NCBI GenBank assembly: GCA_039182515.1
Contig: JBCDCE010000033.1
Span: forward strand, 1-41,567
From: JBCDCE01 sp039182515
GTDB taxonomy: Bacteria; Pseudomonadota; Alphaproteobacteria; Rhodobacterales; Rhodobacteraceae
Direction of reading: 5' to 3'
DNA: 41,567 nt
A model generated the notes under the pieces. That model was not told the origin of the DNA and made no database searches. It was given only the letters and a program-made list of their open reading frames with translations. The position numbers and the translations under genes were made by a program. This document shows, piece by piece, positions 1 to 7,331 of the stretch (position 1 is its first letter; the number at the start of each line of letters is the position of its first letter).

Positions 1-140
1 CCGTCAATCTCGTCATAGGCTTTAAAATCGCCAAACTGCTTCGTAATCGCCGCCGTCAACGTCGTCTTACCGTGGTCAACGTGACCAATCGTGCCGATGT
101 TTACATGCGGCTTCGTACGTTCAAACTTTTCCTTCGCCAT
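1..140 (-). CDS. tuf: Elongation factor Tu, N-terminal fragment
   Basis: This is the first 46 codons of EF-Tu; the rest lies beyond the left edge. The translation starts MAKEKFERTKPHVNIGTIGH and continues into VDHGKTTLTAAITK, the P-loop of the translation GTPase that brings aminoacyl-tRNA to the ribosome. The start ATG is at 140, with an AAGG about 13 bases upstream. The preceding gene on this strand is an unrelated lipoprotein rather than fusA, so this may be a tuf copy outside the str operon, with its own promoter in the 124-base gap (inferred). Identity is near certain; completeness cannot be judged. Confidence 0.97.
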   Translation of the reverse strand, partial: MAKEKFERTKPHVNIGTIGHVDHGKTTLTAAITKQFGDFKAYDEID

Positions 141-194
141 GTCGAGATGCCTTCGTGTTGAGCACGCCCTGCGCGCGTAATTCATATCGCGCGG

Positions 195-223
195 CATTTA
201 GGGTGGTTTTTGCAGGAAATCAA
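195..223 (-). promoter_or_regulatory. Candidate sigma-70 promoter of tuf
   Basis: On the minus strand TTGATT (218-223) is followed after 17 bases by TAAATG (195-200), about 55 bases before the tuf ATG. The spacing is ideal for a housekeeping promoter, but the -10 box is a weak match. It is supported only by position and spacing. Confidence 0.35.
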
Positions 224-264
224 GCGCAGAGCGGCGCCAGACGCACCCTCAAGAACGGAAAAAC

Positions 265-804
265 CTAGGGCGCCGTAAAATCCGGATTATCAGCGATCCA
301 AGCTTCCACGTCACGCGCCGCGTTTCGCACCAAAGCGTCCATTTGTTCGACTTTGGTTCGCGTGAGTCCTGAGCCAATGAGTGTCTCACCCGAGACACCC
401 TCAAAAACCACAAATCGTTTCGGCTCAGAGTTCACAACATCTTGGGTCCGGTTGTCCCAAAGATTGGCTGTAAACACGAGCGTGCTCTTGGGAGAAAAAG
501 CGATTGGAATACCGGGTTGGGCAAGAACGTATCCGTCGATGCCAATGCCAATGTGATAGATCTGAGGCCCTTGATAGCGCGAAAACTGCCGCTGCAGCGC
601 AGCCTCAAAAACCTCTGTCCAATCCTCAGACTTTGCCTCGCGAGAGAGCGGGCCTTTGCGCGCGTTTTCGGCCACAACCAATGTGTGAATGATCTGAATA
701 TTTTCCAACCGAGGGTCAGAAGGCGGCAGGTCTTTTGGCGCAGGTGCACATCCCAACACAAAACACAACGCGAAGGCCCCTACCAATACGGCACGTATAC
801 CCAT
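265..804 (-). CDS. Putative lipoprotein of unknown function
   Basis: A 179-residue protein I cannot assign to a named family. I chose ATG 804 because it is preceded by an AGGGGG ribosome site and gives a classic lipoprotein signal: MGIRAVLVGAFALCFVLGCA, with the lipobox VLGC and Cys19 as the lipidated residue. The longer reading to 912 would add arginine-rich residues with no signal logic. The mature part begins with a Pro-rich linker (APAPKDLPPSDPR) and then a mixed alpha/beta region of about 150 residues without cysteines or obvious catalytic motifs. It is predicted to be attached to a membrane on the periplasmic side. It lies upstream of tuf on the same strand and is divergent from the P450 gene. 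Confidence 0.75.
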   Translation of the reverse strand: MGIRAVLVGAFALCFVLGCAPAPKDLPPSDPRLENIQIIHTLVVAENARKGPLSREAKSEDWTEVFEAALQRQFSRYQGPQIYHIGIGIDGYVLAQPGIPIAFSPKSTLVFTANLWDNRTQDVVNSEPKRFVVFEGVSGETLIGSGLTRTKVEQMDALVRNAARDVEAWIADNPDFTAP

Positions 805-921
805 CTGTCCCCCTACCGGCCTTTGCCAAACACCGCAAAGCCATCGCCGCGACCCTAAGAAGAAAGCCAAGGCAGCGCAACGCGACGCTTTGCGCCCTGG
901 ACGAATGCACAAGCGCTCTTA

Positions 922-936
922 CTTGATCTAGTCAAG
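922..936. promoter_or_regulatory. Inverted repeat just before the P450 start
   Basis: CTTGA-TCTAG-TCAAG is a 5-base inverted repeat around a 5-base centre. It ends two bases before the AGGAAGG ribosome site of the P450 gene and lies in the divergent spacer (805-949). The position suits a repressor operator. The arms are short, so chance occurrence is possible. Confidence 0.3.
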
Positions 937-949
937 AGGAAGGACAGAT

Positions 950-2383
950 ATGACCGAGCCATCTCCCGCCCAAGGATCCGCCCAAAACTCTGCGCTGGCA
1001 TCCCAGAAAACACCGGTTGAAGCACCATTGGTAACAGAAGTGATGGGGATCTTTGACAGCTTCAGAGCCGCACGGCGCAATATTTTGGAAATCGTCCCCA
1101 AGATTGCGACCACCCAGCCGATCGTTTCGGGTAAAACAGCCATTGTACGCTGGCATATGGTGATGGATCCGACCGCCAATCGGCGCATCCTTAAAGATGC
1201 GGTTGACGCCTATCCAAAGTCAGATGTGACCAAAAATATCCTGTCGCCCGCCATTGGCAACTCGCTCTTTATTGCAGAAGGTGCCCATTGGCGCTGGCAA
1301 CGGCGGGCCGCGACGCCCGTTTTCACCCACAGAAACGTGGCCAACTTGGGCCCGATTATGAGCCACGCGGCAGAGCGCAGTTCAGAGCGCATTGCAGCCT
1401 CTAGAGGCCGCGCAATTGATGTGTTTGAGGAGATGGTCAAAGCCACCTTCGATGTCATCTCCGACGTTACTTTTTCTGGCGACAAGTCTTTTGACGCAGA
1501 TGACACGCAGCGCGGCATTGAGCTCTATATCCAACAAACGGCCAAGGTCTCATTGATGGATGTCGTGGGTGTGCCCACTTGGGTGCCGCGACCCGGGCGC
1601 CTTTTTTCCTCCGGTGCGATGCGCGATATGAAGCGCCTTGCGGATGAAGTGATTGAGGCCCGCCGAGCCTCTGGCCCAAGACCAGTGCCAGACCTTTTGG
1701 ACCTGCTCCTCGATGGCGAAGATCCAAAAACCAAACGCAAAATGAACACGCCAGAGCTGCGAGACAACCTGCTCACTTTCATCGTTGCGGGCCATGAAAC
1801 AACAGCGCTGACATTGGCCTGGGCCTTGTACCTCTGTGGCTTTGATCAAGAGGTTCAAGCCAAAGCCCGCGCAGAAGCCCAAGCTGTGCTCGGCGGCCGC
1901 GCAGCAACCGCGGATGATCTTGAGGATCTGCCCTATATCCGGATGATCATTGACGAATGCCTCCGGCTCTATCCGCCAGCCGCTTTTGTGAGCCGCACCG
2001 CACAGGAAGACGACACGCTGTGTGGCCGGGAGATCAAAAAGGGCGACACAGTGATGCTGCCCATCTATGCGCTCCACCGTAATGAGCTTTTGTGGGAAGA
2101 CGCAGCGGCCTTCCGGCCAGAGCGCTTTGCAGATCGCAAGGCTGTTGACCGCTTTTCTTATCTCCCCTTTGGCGACGGGCCCCGCATCTGCATCGGCGCA
2201 AGCTTTGCTCTGCAAGAAGCCGTCATAATTCTGGCAACGCTGCTGGGGCGTTTCAAATTCACGCTTGTTGAGGGCAAAAACCCTGAACCTGTGATAATTC
2301 TTACTCTTCGCCCGGAAGGCGGCGTTTGGATGGAAGTGGAGCCTTTAGAGCCTGAAAGCACACCAGCACAGGCTGCAGAATAA
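950..2383 (+). CDS. Cytochrome P450
   Basis: A 477-residue heme monooxygenase, without a membrane anchor and so probably soluble. Three family signatures are in order: the I-helix oxygen-activating motif AGHETT (280-285), the K-helix ExxR (E336, R339 in ECLRLYPP), and the heme loop FGDGPRICIG (407-416) with Cys414 as the expected iron ligand. The start ATG 950 follows an AGGAAGG site. P450s of this type hydroxylate fatty acids, terpenes or similar lipophilic compounds, but the substrate cannot be read from the sequence. No ferredoxin or ferredoxin reductase gene is adjacent, so electrons must come from elsewhere. It converges on the M48 peptidase gene with only 25 bases between stops and no strong terminator. 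Confidence 0.96.
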   Translation: MTEPSPAQGSAQNSALASQKTPVEAPLVTEVMGIFDSFRAARRNILEIVPKIATTQPIVSGKTAIVRWHMVMDPTANRRILKDAVDAYPKSDVTKNILSPAIGNSLFIAEGAHWRWQRRAATPVFTHRNVANLGPIMSHAAERSSERIAASRGRAIDVFEEMVKATFDVISDVTFSGDKSFDADDTQRGIELYIQQTAKVSLMDVVGVPTWVPRPGRLFSSGAMRDMKRLADEVIEARRASGPRPVPDLLDLLLDGEDPKTKRKMNTPELRDNLLTFIVAGHETTALTLAWALYLCGFDQEVQAKARAEAQAVLGGRAATADDLEDLPYIRMIIDECLRLYPPAAFVSRTAQEDDTLCGREIKKGDTVMLPIYALHRNELLWEDAAAFRPERFADRKAVDRFSYLPFGDGPRICIGASFALQEAVIILATLLGRFKFTLVEGKNPEPVIILTLRPEGGVWMEVEPLEPESTPAQAAE

Positions 2384-2408
2384 TGAGCTTTGTGCTGGTC
2401 GGCCCGCA

Positions 2409-3524
2409 CTAGCTGTCGCAAACCCCGCGCAAGTCTTGCCACTCTTGAGCGCTCAAGATTTGCACATAAGATTTATCTTGCAATGCAACGCGTGCCGTCA
2501 AGGCGCGCTCTTCCAATGCGGGGTGAGACGCAAAGAGGTTCAGCGCGCCGAGGTCGATTTGGGGTTCCTTTTGCAAGCGCTCAAAGAACGTCGCGAGAGC
2601 CTCAGGTGAGGCACTCACCCTTTCAAGCGAGGCCAAGGCATAGAGATCTGCCGCCCGCTCTGCATTGCGCGAATATTTGGCACGTAACAGAGCATCGCCC
2701 ATGATGGTCACAAAAGCCCCACCAGTGGCATCTCCAAAAAGCAAGCTAAGCATGCCCGCCGTCCCTGCCGTGCGCATCATCATCCGAATGGGGTCACGCG
2801 TGGCCACATGGCCAAGCTCATGGGCCAAAACAGCCGCCACTTCGTCCGGGCTTTCGGCGCGTTCAATCAGACCTTTCATCAAAACAACGCTTCCGCCCGG
2901 CACGGCAAAGGCATTGACCATCGGGTGATCGACAACTTCGATGGTGACCTTTGCAGGGTAAGATTTCCCGTCCATCAAACGTGCGCTCATTGTTTCAAGT
3001 GCCGCCACGCCCGCGGGATCCTTGCACGTCCAAAGCCCTTCACCAGACGTGAGATTTCGCTCGAGATAACGGACCACGCTGCGGCCGAGTTTGTGTTCTT
3101 GCTCTTCAGGAACAAAGCGCGCCAACTGATCTGCCAGATTTGGGATCAGCACAAATAAGATGAGCGCAAAGGCAGCCAAAGCGCCACTTGTCCAAAGAAT
3201 GAGCTTCGACCACTGGCGCCCCAAAGGCGCAGATTTATCCAGCTTTGGCGCAACGGCTGCCACACGTTTGGCATCTGCCTCGCTGTCAAAAATCAAGCGG
3301 GCCTCAGCGGTGTTGGATGCCAGATAGAAAACCTCTTGCGCGCTGTCTTGCATCCGGCGCAATTGTTCAAACGGCCAAGACTGAAGCACCTCGCCCCCTA
3401 AGCTTGAGATCTCCAATCTGCTGGTCTCAATGCGCAGGGTTGCGCGCACAGGAATCTTCCCTGCGCTGAGGCCATCATAGAAGACCGCAGGCGCATCCCA
3501 TGCATCTATGCCATCTGCACCCAT
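2409..3524 (-). CDS. M48 family zinc metallopeptidase, cassette copy A
   Basis: A 371-residue membrane-anchored peptidase. Residues 1-100 form a beta-rich non-peptidase domain resembling bacterial PH/GRAM-like folds (inferred). One hydrophobic segment lies at about 107-127, and the peptidase domain follows. The zinc site is HELGH (235-239) with the glutamate of AERAAD (E289) as probable third ligand. The stretch DHPMVNAFAVPGG before it is typical of the HtpX/BepA/Oma1-like M48 branch. The topology suggests a cytoplasmic N-domain and a periplasmic protease (inferred). The start lies 5 bases after the DUF898 gene stop, so the two are probably co-transcribed. It is a clear paralog of the gene at 4866-6008. 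Family assignment is firm; the substrate is unknown. Confidence 0.93.
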   Translation of the reverse strand: MGADGIDAWDAPAVFYDGLSAGKIPVRATLRIETSRLEISSLGGEVLQSWPFEQLRRMQDSAQEVFYLASNTAEARLIFDSEADAKRVAAVAPKLDKSAPLGRQWSKLILWTSGALAAFALILFVLIPNLADQLARFVPEEQEHKLGRSVVRYLERNLTSGEGLWTCKDPAGVAALETMSARLMDGKSYPAKVTIEVVDHPMVNAFAVPGGSVVLMKGLIERAESPDEVAAVLAHELGHVATRDPIRMMMRTAGTAGMLSLLFGDATGGAFVTIMGDALLRAKYSRNAERAADLYALASLERVSASPEALATFFERLQKEPQIDLGALNLFASHPALEERALTARVALQDKSYVQILSAQEWQDLRGVCDS

Positions 3525-3529
3525 GACCG

Positions 3530-4753
3530 CTAAAAGGCTCCACCCACATCCAACGCATCCGCGAAGCCATCCGCATCCGCTTGCTCATCGCCCGGGCGTT
3601 GACGGATCTCTTTGAGCCCGCCCGAATGTTTGAGCGCACAAGAGGTCACGATATGCGCGTAAATCGGCTGAGTGACATAAACCATCGCTGCGGCTGCAAC
3701 AACGGCCAAGGCAATCACATAAAAGATTGCAGCAATCACGCCGGAGGCAATAACCGTTGGCGGGAATTGCCCACCAGTAAGCTGCGCTGGACCAACCGAG
3801 CCCATCATCACGGAGATCAAAATACCGACCAAAACCACCGGAATGAAGGCCGCAATCGAGATCAAGATCACCATCAGTGTGCCCAAAAGATACGTGCCAA
3901 CGACCGCGGGTGTTTGCGGCTCAGCAGTAAAGGTCACGTCGTCGGCCAAGCTCTTGTGGCGCGCCATGATCGCAAAAGACTGCAAGCGGAAATGCACGAT
4001 CGCAATCATCAACCAAATGTAGGCCAAGACCATAACCAGGATCCCAAGCCCTTCAGAGCTCGTCATAACAAAGCCCCCGACAACGAAAAGCAGCACGCCA
4101 AAAGGGATCGGCCAATATGCTCTGTAAAGCGAGGTCCAACGCCCACCTTGCTGGAATTGTCCTGTGCCATACCAAGTGCGGTCAGTTTTGTATTTCTCAA
4201 GTTTGAAAACCATCAAAGGCGCCAAAGCCGTAAGCGTCAGAAGGCTCAAAATGCTATATAAAACGGCACGAACCACATATCCCAGTGATCCTTTATCCAT
4301 TCCAAACCGAATGCCGCGCCAGCGGGTCCGAGACATCATGTAACGCCGCCCGCGATATTGCGCGAAGTAGATAAACGGCAGCAGGAAAACGAAAATACCG
4401 AAAGTCAGCCCCGCTTGAAGCAAAATAAGTTGCTCATTGGGTTGATCGGTAAACAGATCCAAAAGTGAGAGCCCAAAGAAGGTCAATCCTAGATTGAAAA
4501 CGCCTAGATAAACGGCAAGGACAACTATCGCGATGAGAAAGCCTAAGAACTTCTCAAGGCCTGTGCCAGTATATTCAAACGGCTCGCCATTGGGCTGGGT
4601 CGCGTTCCAGATATATCGGCGGATCCTTGTTTTGGCCCAAAAGCGGTAAACGCCAAGGGTAAAGAAGGTCAAAAGCGTGGTCTTTAAAGCCAGCAAAAAC
4701 AAAGCGCCGCGGGTGCCTTCGAATTTGCCCTCTAAGGTGCGTTCAGGAATCAT
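3530..4753 (-). CDS. DUF898 (YjgN-like) membrane protein, cassette copy A
   Basis: A 407-residue polytopic inner-membrane protein of the DUF898/YjgN family, whose function is not established. The hallmark N-terminal block is LALKTTLLTFFTLGVYRFWA followed by KTRIRRYIW, then EYTGTGLEKFLGF. The block recurs further along (FGMDKGSLGYVVRAVLYSIL then FKLEKYKTDRTWYGTGQF). Several strongly hydrophobic stretches suggest about eight membrane spans. The C-terminus is a hydrophilic tail ending GFADALDVGGAF that is nearly repeated in the second copy. The M48 peptidase gene follows after 5 bases. ATG 4753 starts directly at the family N-terminus. A 13-base palindrome lies 36 bases upstream. Confidence 0.92.
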   Translation of the reverse strand: MIPERTLEGKFEGTRGALFLLALKTTLLTFFTLGVYRFWAKTRIRRYIWNATQPNGEPFEYTGTGLEKFLGFLIAIVVLAVYLGVFNLGLTFFGLSLLDLFTDQPNEQLILLQAGLTFGIFVFLLPFIYFAQYRGRRYMMSRTRWRGIRFGMDKGSLGYVVRAVLYSILSLLTLTALAPLMVFKLEKYKTDRTWYGTGQFQQGGRWTSLYRAYWPIPFGVLLFVVGGFVMTSSEGLGILVMVLAYIWLMIAIVHFRLQSFAIMARHKSLADDVTFTAEPQTPAVVGTYLLGTLMVILISIAAFIPVVLVGILISVMMGSVGPAQLTGGQFPPTVIASGVIAAIFYVIALAVVAAAAMVYVTQPIYAHIVTSCALKHSGGLKEIRQRPGDEQADADGFADALDVGGAF

Positions 4754-4788
4754 GGCGATTACAACCCTAAAATGAAACGAGCTATAAG

Positions 4789-4801
4789 AGGTGTATCACC
4801 T
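4789..4801. promoter_or_regulatory. 13-base palindrome upstream of cassette A
   Basis: AGGTGTATCACCT is a 5-base perfect inverted repeat (AGGTG/CACCT) around TAT, 36 bases upstream of the DUF898 copy A start and in the 112-base gap after cassette B. The surrounding gap is AT-rich, with room for a promoter. It is a candidate operator giving cassette A its own control. No matching copy is evident before cassette B. Confidence 0.35.
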
Positions 4802-4865
4802 GATTGTTCCGCTATTGGAAATAAATAAGGCCATTTTGAGGATTTTATCCCGCCGTTGAGCAGGT

Positions 4866-6008
4866 TTAACCCTCTTGTTCGTCTTCAGACACCTGGCAAA
4901 TGGCCTTTAGCGCGGCAAAGGCTTCGTCGTTCAAAGCCGGTGTCATGCCTTCGGGCTTGGGGGCCGTTTTCGCGGCTTCGATACGATCCGCAAAAGTCGG
5001 ATGAGATAAGAAATGCTGCACAAGCCCATCTGCATCTCCATGATCTTCAAGCATCCGCTCAAAGAAGGTACCAAGCGCTGCAGGATCCATTTTCGCAGCG
5101 TTTAAACGCTCTGATGCATAAATATCAGCAGCCGTTTCAGCCTCTTGACTGTAGTCAGCCTGGACAAGCCGCTCGGCCATCCAAAGCACAGCCGTGCCGC
5201 CCGCAAAGTCACCAAGCAGAAGCCCCAAAATACCGATTGAGCCCGCAGACCGCAGCGCAATGCGCGCAGGATCGCGCGCCACAACGTGACCAAGCTCATG
5301 GGCAAAAACAGCCGCAACCTCGTCGGAGGTTTCTGCGGCCTCCAAAAGCCCATTGAAAAAGACGATATGCCCCCCTGGCAGAGCAAAGGCATTAACCATG
5401 GGGTGGTCCAGCACATGCACGCTTAAGGGGTAAGGGAGACTTTCCTCCCCCAAAACACGGCTCGTGATCTCCTCAAGCGCAGCAGTTCCGTCTGGCGTTT
5501 GGCAAGACCTCAGTGGCAGTACGTCGTTTTCGCTCAACATCGAAGAGACCTGAGCAAGAGTGTGGTCGCCCAGAGCCTTCTCTCCCTCGGGCGGCAGCAC
5601 CTTGGCCAATTGATCCGCCAAGAGCGGCACCAAAAACAGGATCATCACCGCCACCGAGGCCGCTGCGGCCACAGCCGCGATTAGGAGCTTGGAGAGGCCC
5701 CCAAAGGGCACGCGTTTACCGAGATCTTCGCAACGCGAGCGCAAAATGCGTTGGGCTTGCGGATCTTCGATCTCAATGCGCATCTGCGCGTCTTCCGCGC
5801 TTTGCAAAAGCAAAGCGCCAGCGCCCGCTTGATCTCGCATAATGCGCAGGTCTTTGAGGGGCCAATGGCCGTATTCCCCCAGCATCAGAGTTGGCCCGCG
5901 CTCGTTAATTGTGAGCTTAATGATCCGCTCATCAGCCGTTTTGCCGTCCCAGAAGCGCGCCAAGCATTCAAAAGGTTTGGGCTTAGCGCCAACACGTATG
6001 ATCGTCAT
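4866..6008 (-). CDS. M48 family zinc metallopeptidase, cassette copy B
   Basis: A 380-residue paralog of the peptidase at 2409-3524 with the same plan: a beta-rich N-terminal domain (about 1-100), one membrane segment (about 107-130), and an M48 catalytic domain. The zinc motif is HELGH (237-241), and the third ligand is probably E291 in EAETAAD. The blocks DHPMVNAFALPGG and TFFERM are shared with copy A. The N-terminal domains of the two copies have diverged much more than the catalytic domains, which suggests different inputs but similar chemistry (inferred). Its ATG overlaps the DUF898 copy B stop in an ATGA arrangement, so translation is coupled. Confidence 0.93.
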   Translation of the reverse strand: MTIIRVGAKPKPFECLARFWDGKTADERIIKLTINERGPTLMLGEYGHWPLKDLRIMRDQAGAGALLLQSAEDAQMRIEIEDPQAQRILRSRCEDLGKRVPFGGLSKLLIAAVAAAASVAVMILFLVPLLADQLAKVLPPEGEKALGDHTLAQVSSMLSENDVLPLRSCQTPDGTAALEEITSRVLGEESLPYPLSVHVLDHPMVNAFALPGGHIVFFNGLLEAAETSDEVAAVFAHELGHVVARDPARIALRSAGSIGILGLLLGDFAGGTAVLWMAERLVQADYSQEAETAADIYASERLNAAKMDPAALGTFFERMLEDHGDADGLVQHFLSHPTFADRIEAAKTAPKPEGMTPALNDEAFAALKAICQVSEDEQEG

Positions 6009-7303
6009 AACGCGGCCCCCACATCGAGCGCTTCGGCAAAGCCTTCCGCTTCCGCAAACTCATCTTTCGGCCGTTGCGCGATGGTATGAGCCTCGCCCAA
6101 CCCTTTGATGGAAAGCGTGCTCATGTAATGCCGCCGGATCGGCAAAGAGACCAAAATCTCATGCAGGGCGCTATAGATCAGTTGCAAGCTCAAATAGGCC
6201 ACGACGGCGACCACCAAAAGAACGCCTCGTGGAATATCTGCCAGCCGCTCAATGGTTGCGATGGCCTCTGGGCTCAAGATGTCGCCAAAAGCCCGAATAA
6301 ACAGTTCTGGAGCAGTCACGAGGCCAACAACCAAAGAGATCAGCAAGAGGGGGACCATCAAAATCGCGAGCGAGATAAAACCGCCTCCAAACACATAGCC
6401 TGCGACGCGTAGAGGCTGTGCATTGCTTTCAAGCGACATCGGACCGAGCGATTTGTGATTGGCCAAAATCCGGCGGGTCACAACCCGGTAATGGACAAGG
6501 CCGTAGATGCTCAGTGGGACAAACACCAAGAGTGGCCCCAAGGGCGGCGCCATCAGACGCCCACCTCTAGAAGTAGAGGGATCAAATTGTGCGACCAAAA
6601 GTGTCATCACCGACATGATCACCCCCAAAGCAAAAGGCACAAGCGCCGGCGTCAACATGCGCCAATCCCCGTTCTGGCGCATTTGCATGGTGCCAAAATA
6701 GGTTCGGTCCGTCACAAATTTCTCAAGCTTAAACGTCTGGCGCGGCAAAAGGAGACCGAGCGTCAGTAGCGTCAGCAAACTGTGCCAGAAGGCGCGCAGG
6801 GCATAGCTCCAAGCGCCGGGTTCTAGGCCAAAGCGAATGCCGCGCCAGCGCGTGCGCGCAAGCAAAAACCGCCGCGCGCGATACCGCGCATAGAAGTAAA
6901 ATGGGATGACTCCAATAAAAGAGAGCAAGTAGGCTAAGACGTTTGTTTGTAAGAGCGCAAAGCTGGCAAACATCAAAACCAAGTTCACGAGGCCCAGATA
7001 AAACGCCAAAAAGACCACGGCGATCAAAAACCCAAGGAGCTTTTCATAAGGCGTGCCGGTATATTCCAAGGGGCTGCCGCCTGGCCGGATGGCCGACCAA
7101 TACCAGCGGCGCATCCGCGTTTTCATCCAAAAACGATAGAACCCAAGCGTGAGCGTCGTGAAAAACCCAGTCTTGAGAGCAAGCCACAAAAGCGATCTTC
7201 GCCGCCCCAAGAAGCTGCTTTTCACGGGCCCTATCTCCACAGGCCCCTTTTCGACGCTTCCCTCCTCGGACGGTCGGTCAAAAGCCTCGGCGAGGGCGTT
7301 CAC
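6005..7303 (-). CDS. DUF898 (YjgN-like) membrane protein, cassette copy B
   Basis: A polytopic DUF898 protein paralogous to copy A, with the block LALKTGFFTTLTLGFYRFWM, then KTRMRRWYW and EYTGTPYEKLLGF, and a similar C-terminal tail GFAEALDVGAAL. The frame is open to an ATG at 7489, which would give 494 residues, but that start lies 158 bases inside the well-conserved 3' end of parC, and the extra N-terminus is low-complexity (Glu, Pro, Ser). I therefore place the start at GTG 7303 (432 residues), which lies 28 bases beyond the parC stop. GTG codons closer to the DUF898 domain are also possible, since copy A starts only about 20 residues before the domain. It is coupled to the M48 gene by a 4-base overlap. 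Confidence 0.88.
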   Translation of the reverse strand: MNALAEAFDRPSEEGSVEKGPVEIGPVKSSFLGRRRSLLWLALKTGFFTTLTLGFYRFWMKTRMRRWYWSAIRPGGSPLEYTGTPYEKLLGFLIAVVFLAFYLGLVNLVLMFASFALLQTNVLAYLLSFIGVIPFYFYARYRARRFLLARTRWRGIRFGLEPGAWSYALRAFWHSLLTLLTLGLLLPRQTFKLEKFVTDRTYFGTMQMRQNGDWRMLTPALVPFALGVIMSVMTLLVAQFDPSTSRGGRLMAPPLGPLLVFVPLSIYGLVHYRVVTRRILANHKSLGPMSLESNAQPLRVAGYVFGGGFISLAILMVPLLLISLVVGLVTAPELFIRAFGDILSPEAIATIERLADIPRGVLLVVAVVAYLSLQLIYSALHEILVSLPIRRHYMSTLSIKGLGEAHTIAQRPKDEFAEAEGFAEALDVGAAL

Positions 7304-7331
7304 CGCGTCTGCTTTTACTTTCTCAGCCTTT

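Noticed and set aside
2384..2408. Possible bidirectional terminator between the P450 and M48 genes (GTGC...GCAC)
   Set aside because: The 4-base stem has a 10-base loop and no T-run; too weak to call.
3581..4261. 226-codon plus-strand open frame opposite DUF898 copy A
   Set aside because: Composition dominated by Arg, His, Asn and Gln, as expected from the complement of a hydrophobic membrane-protein gene.
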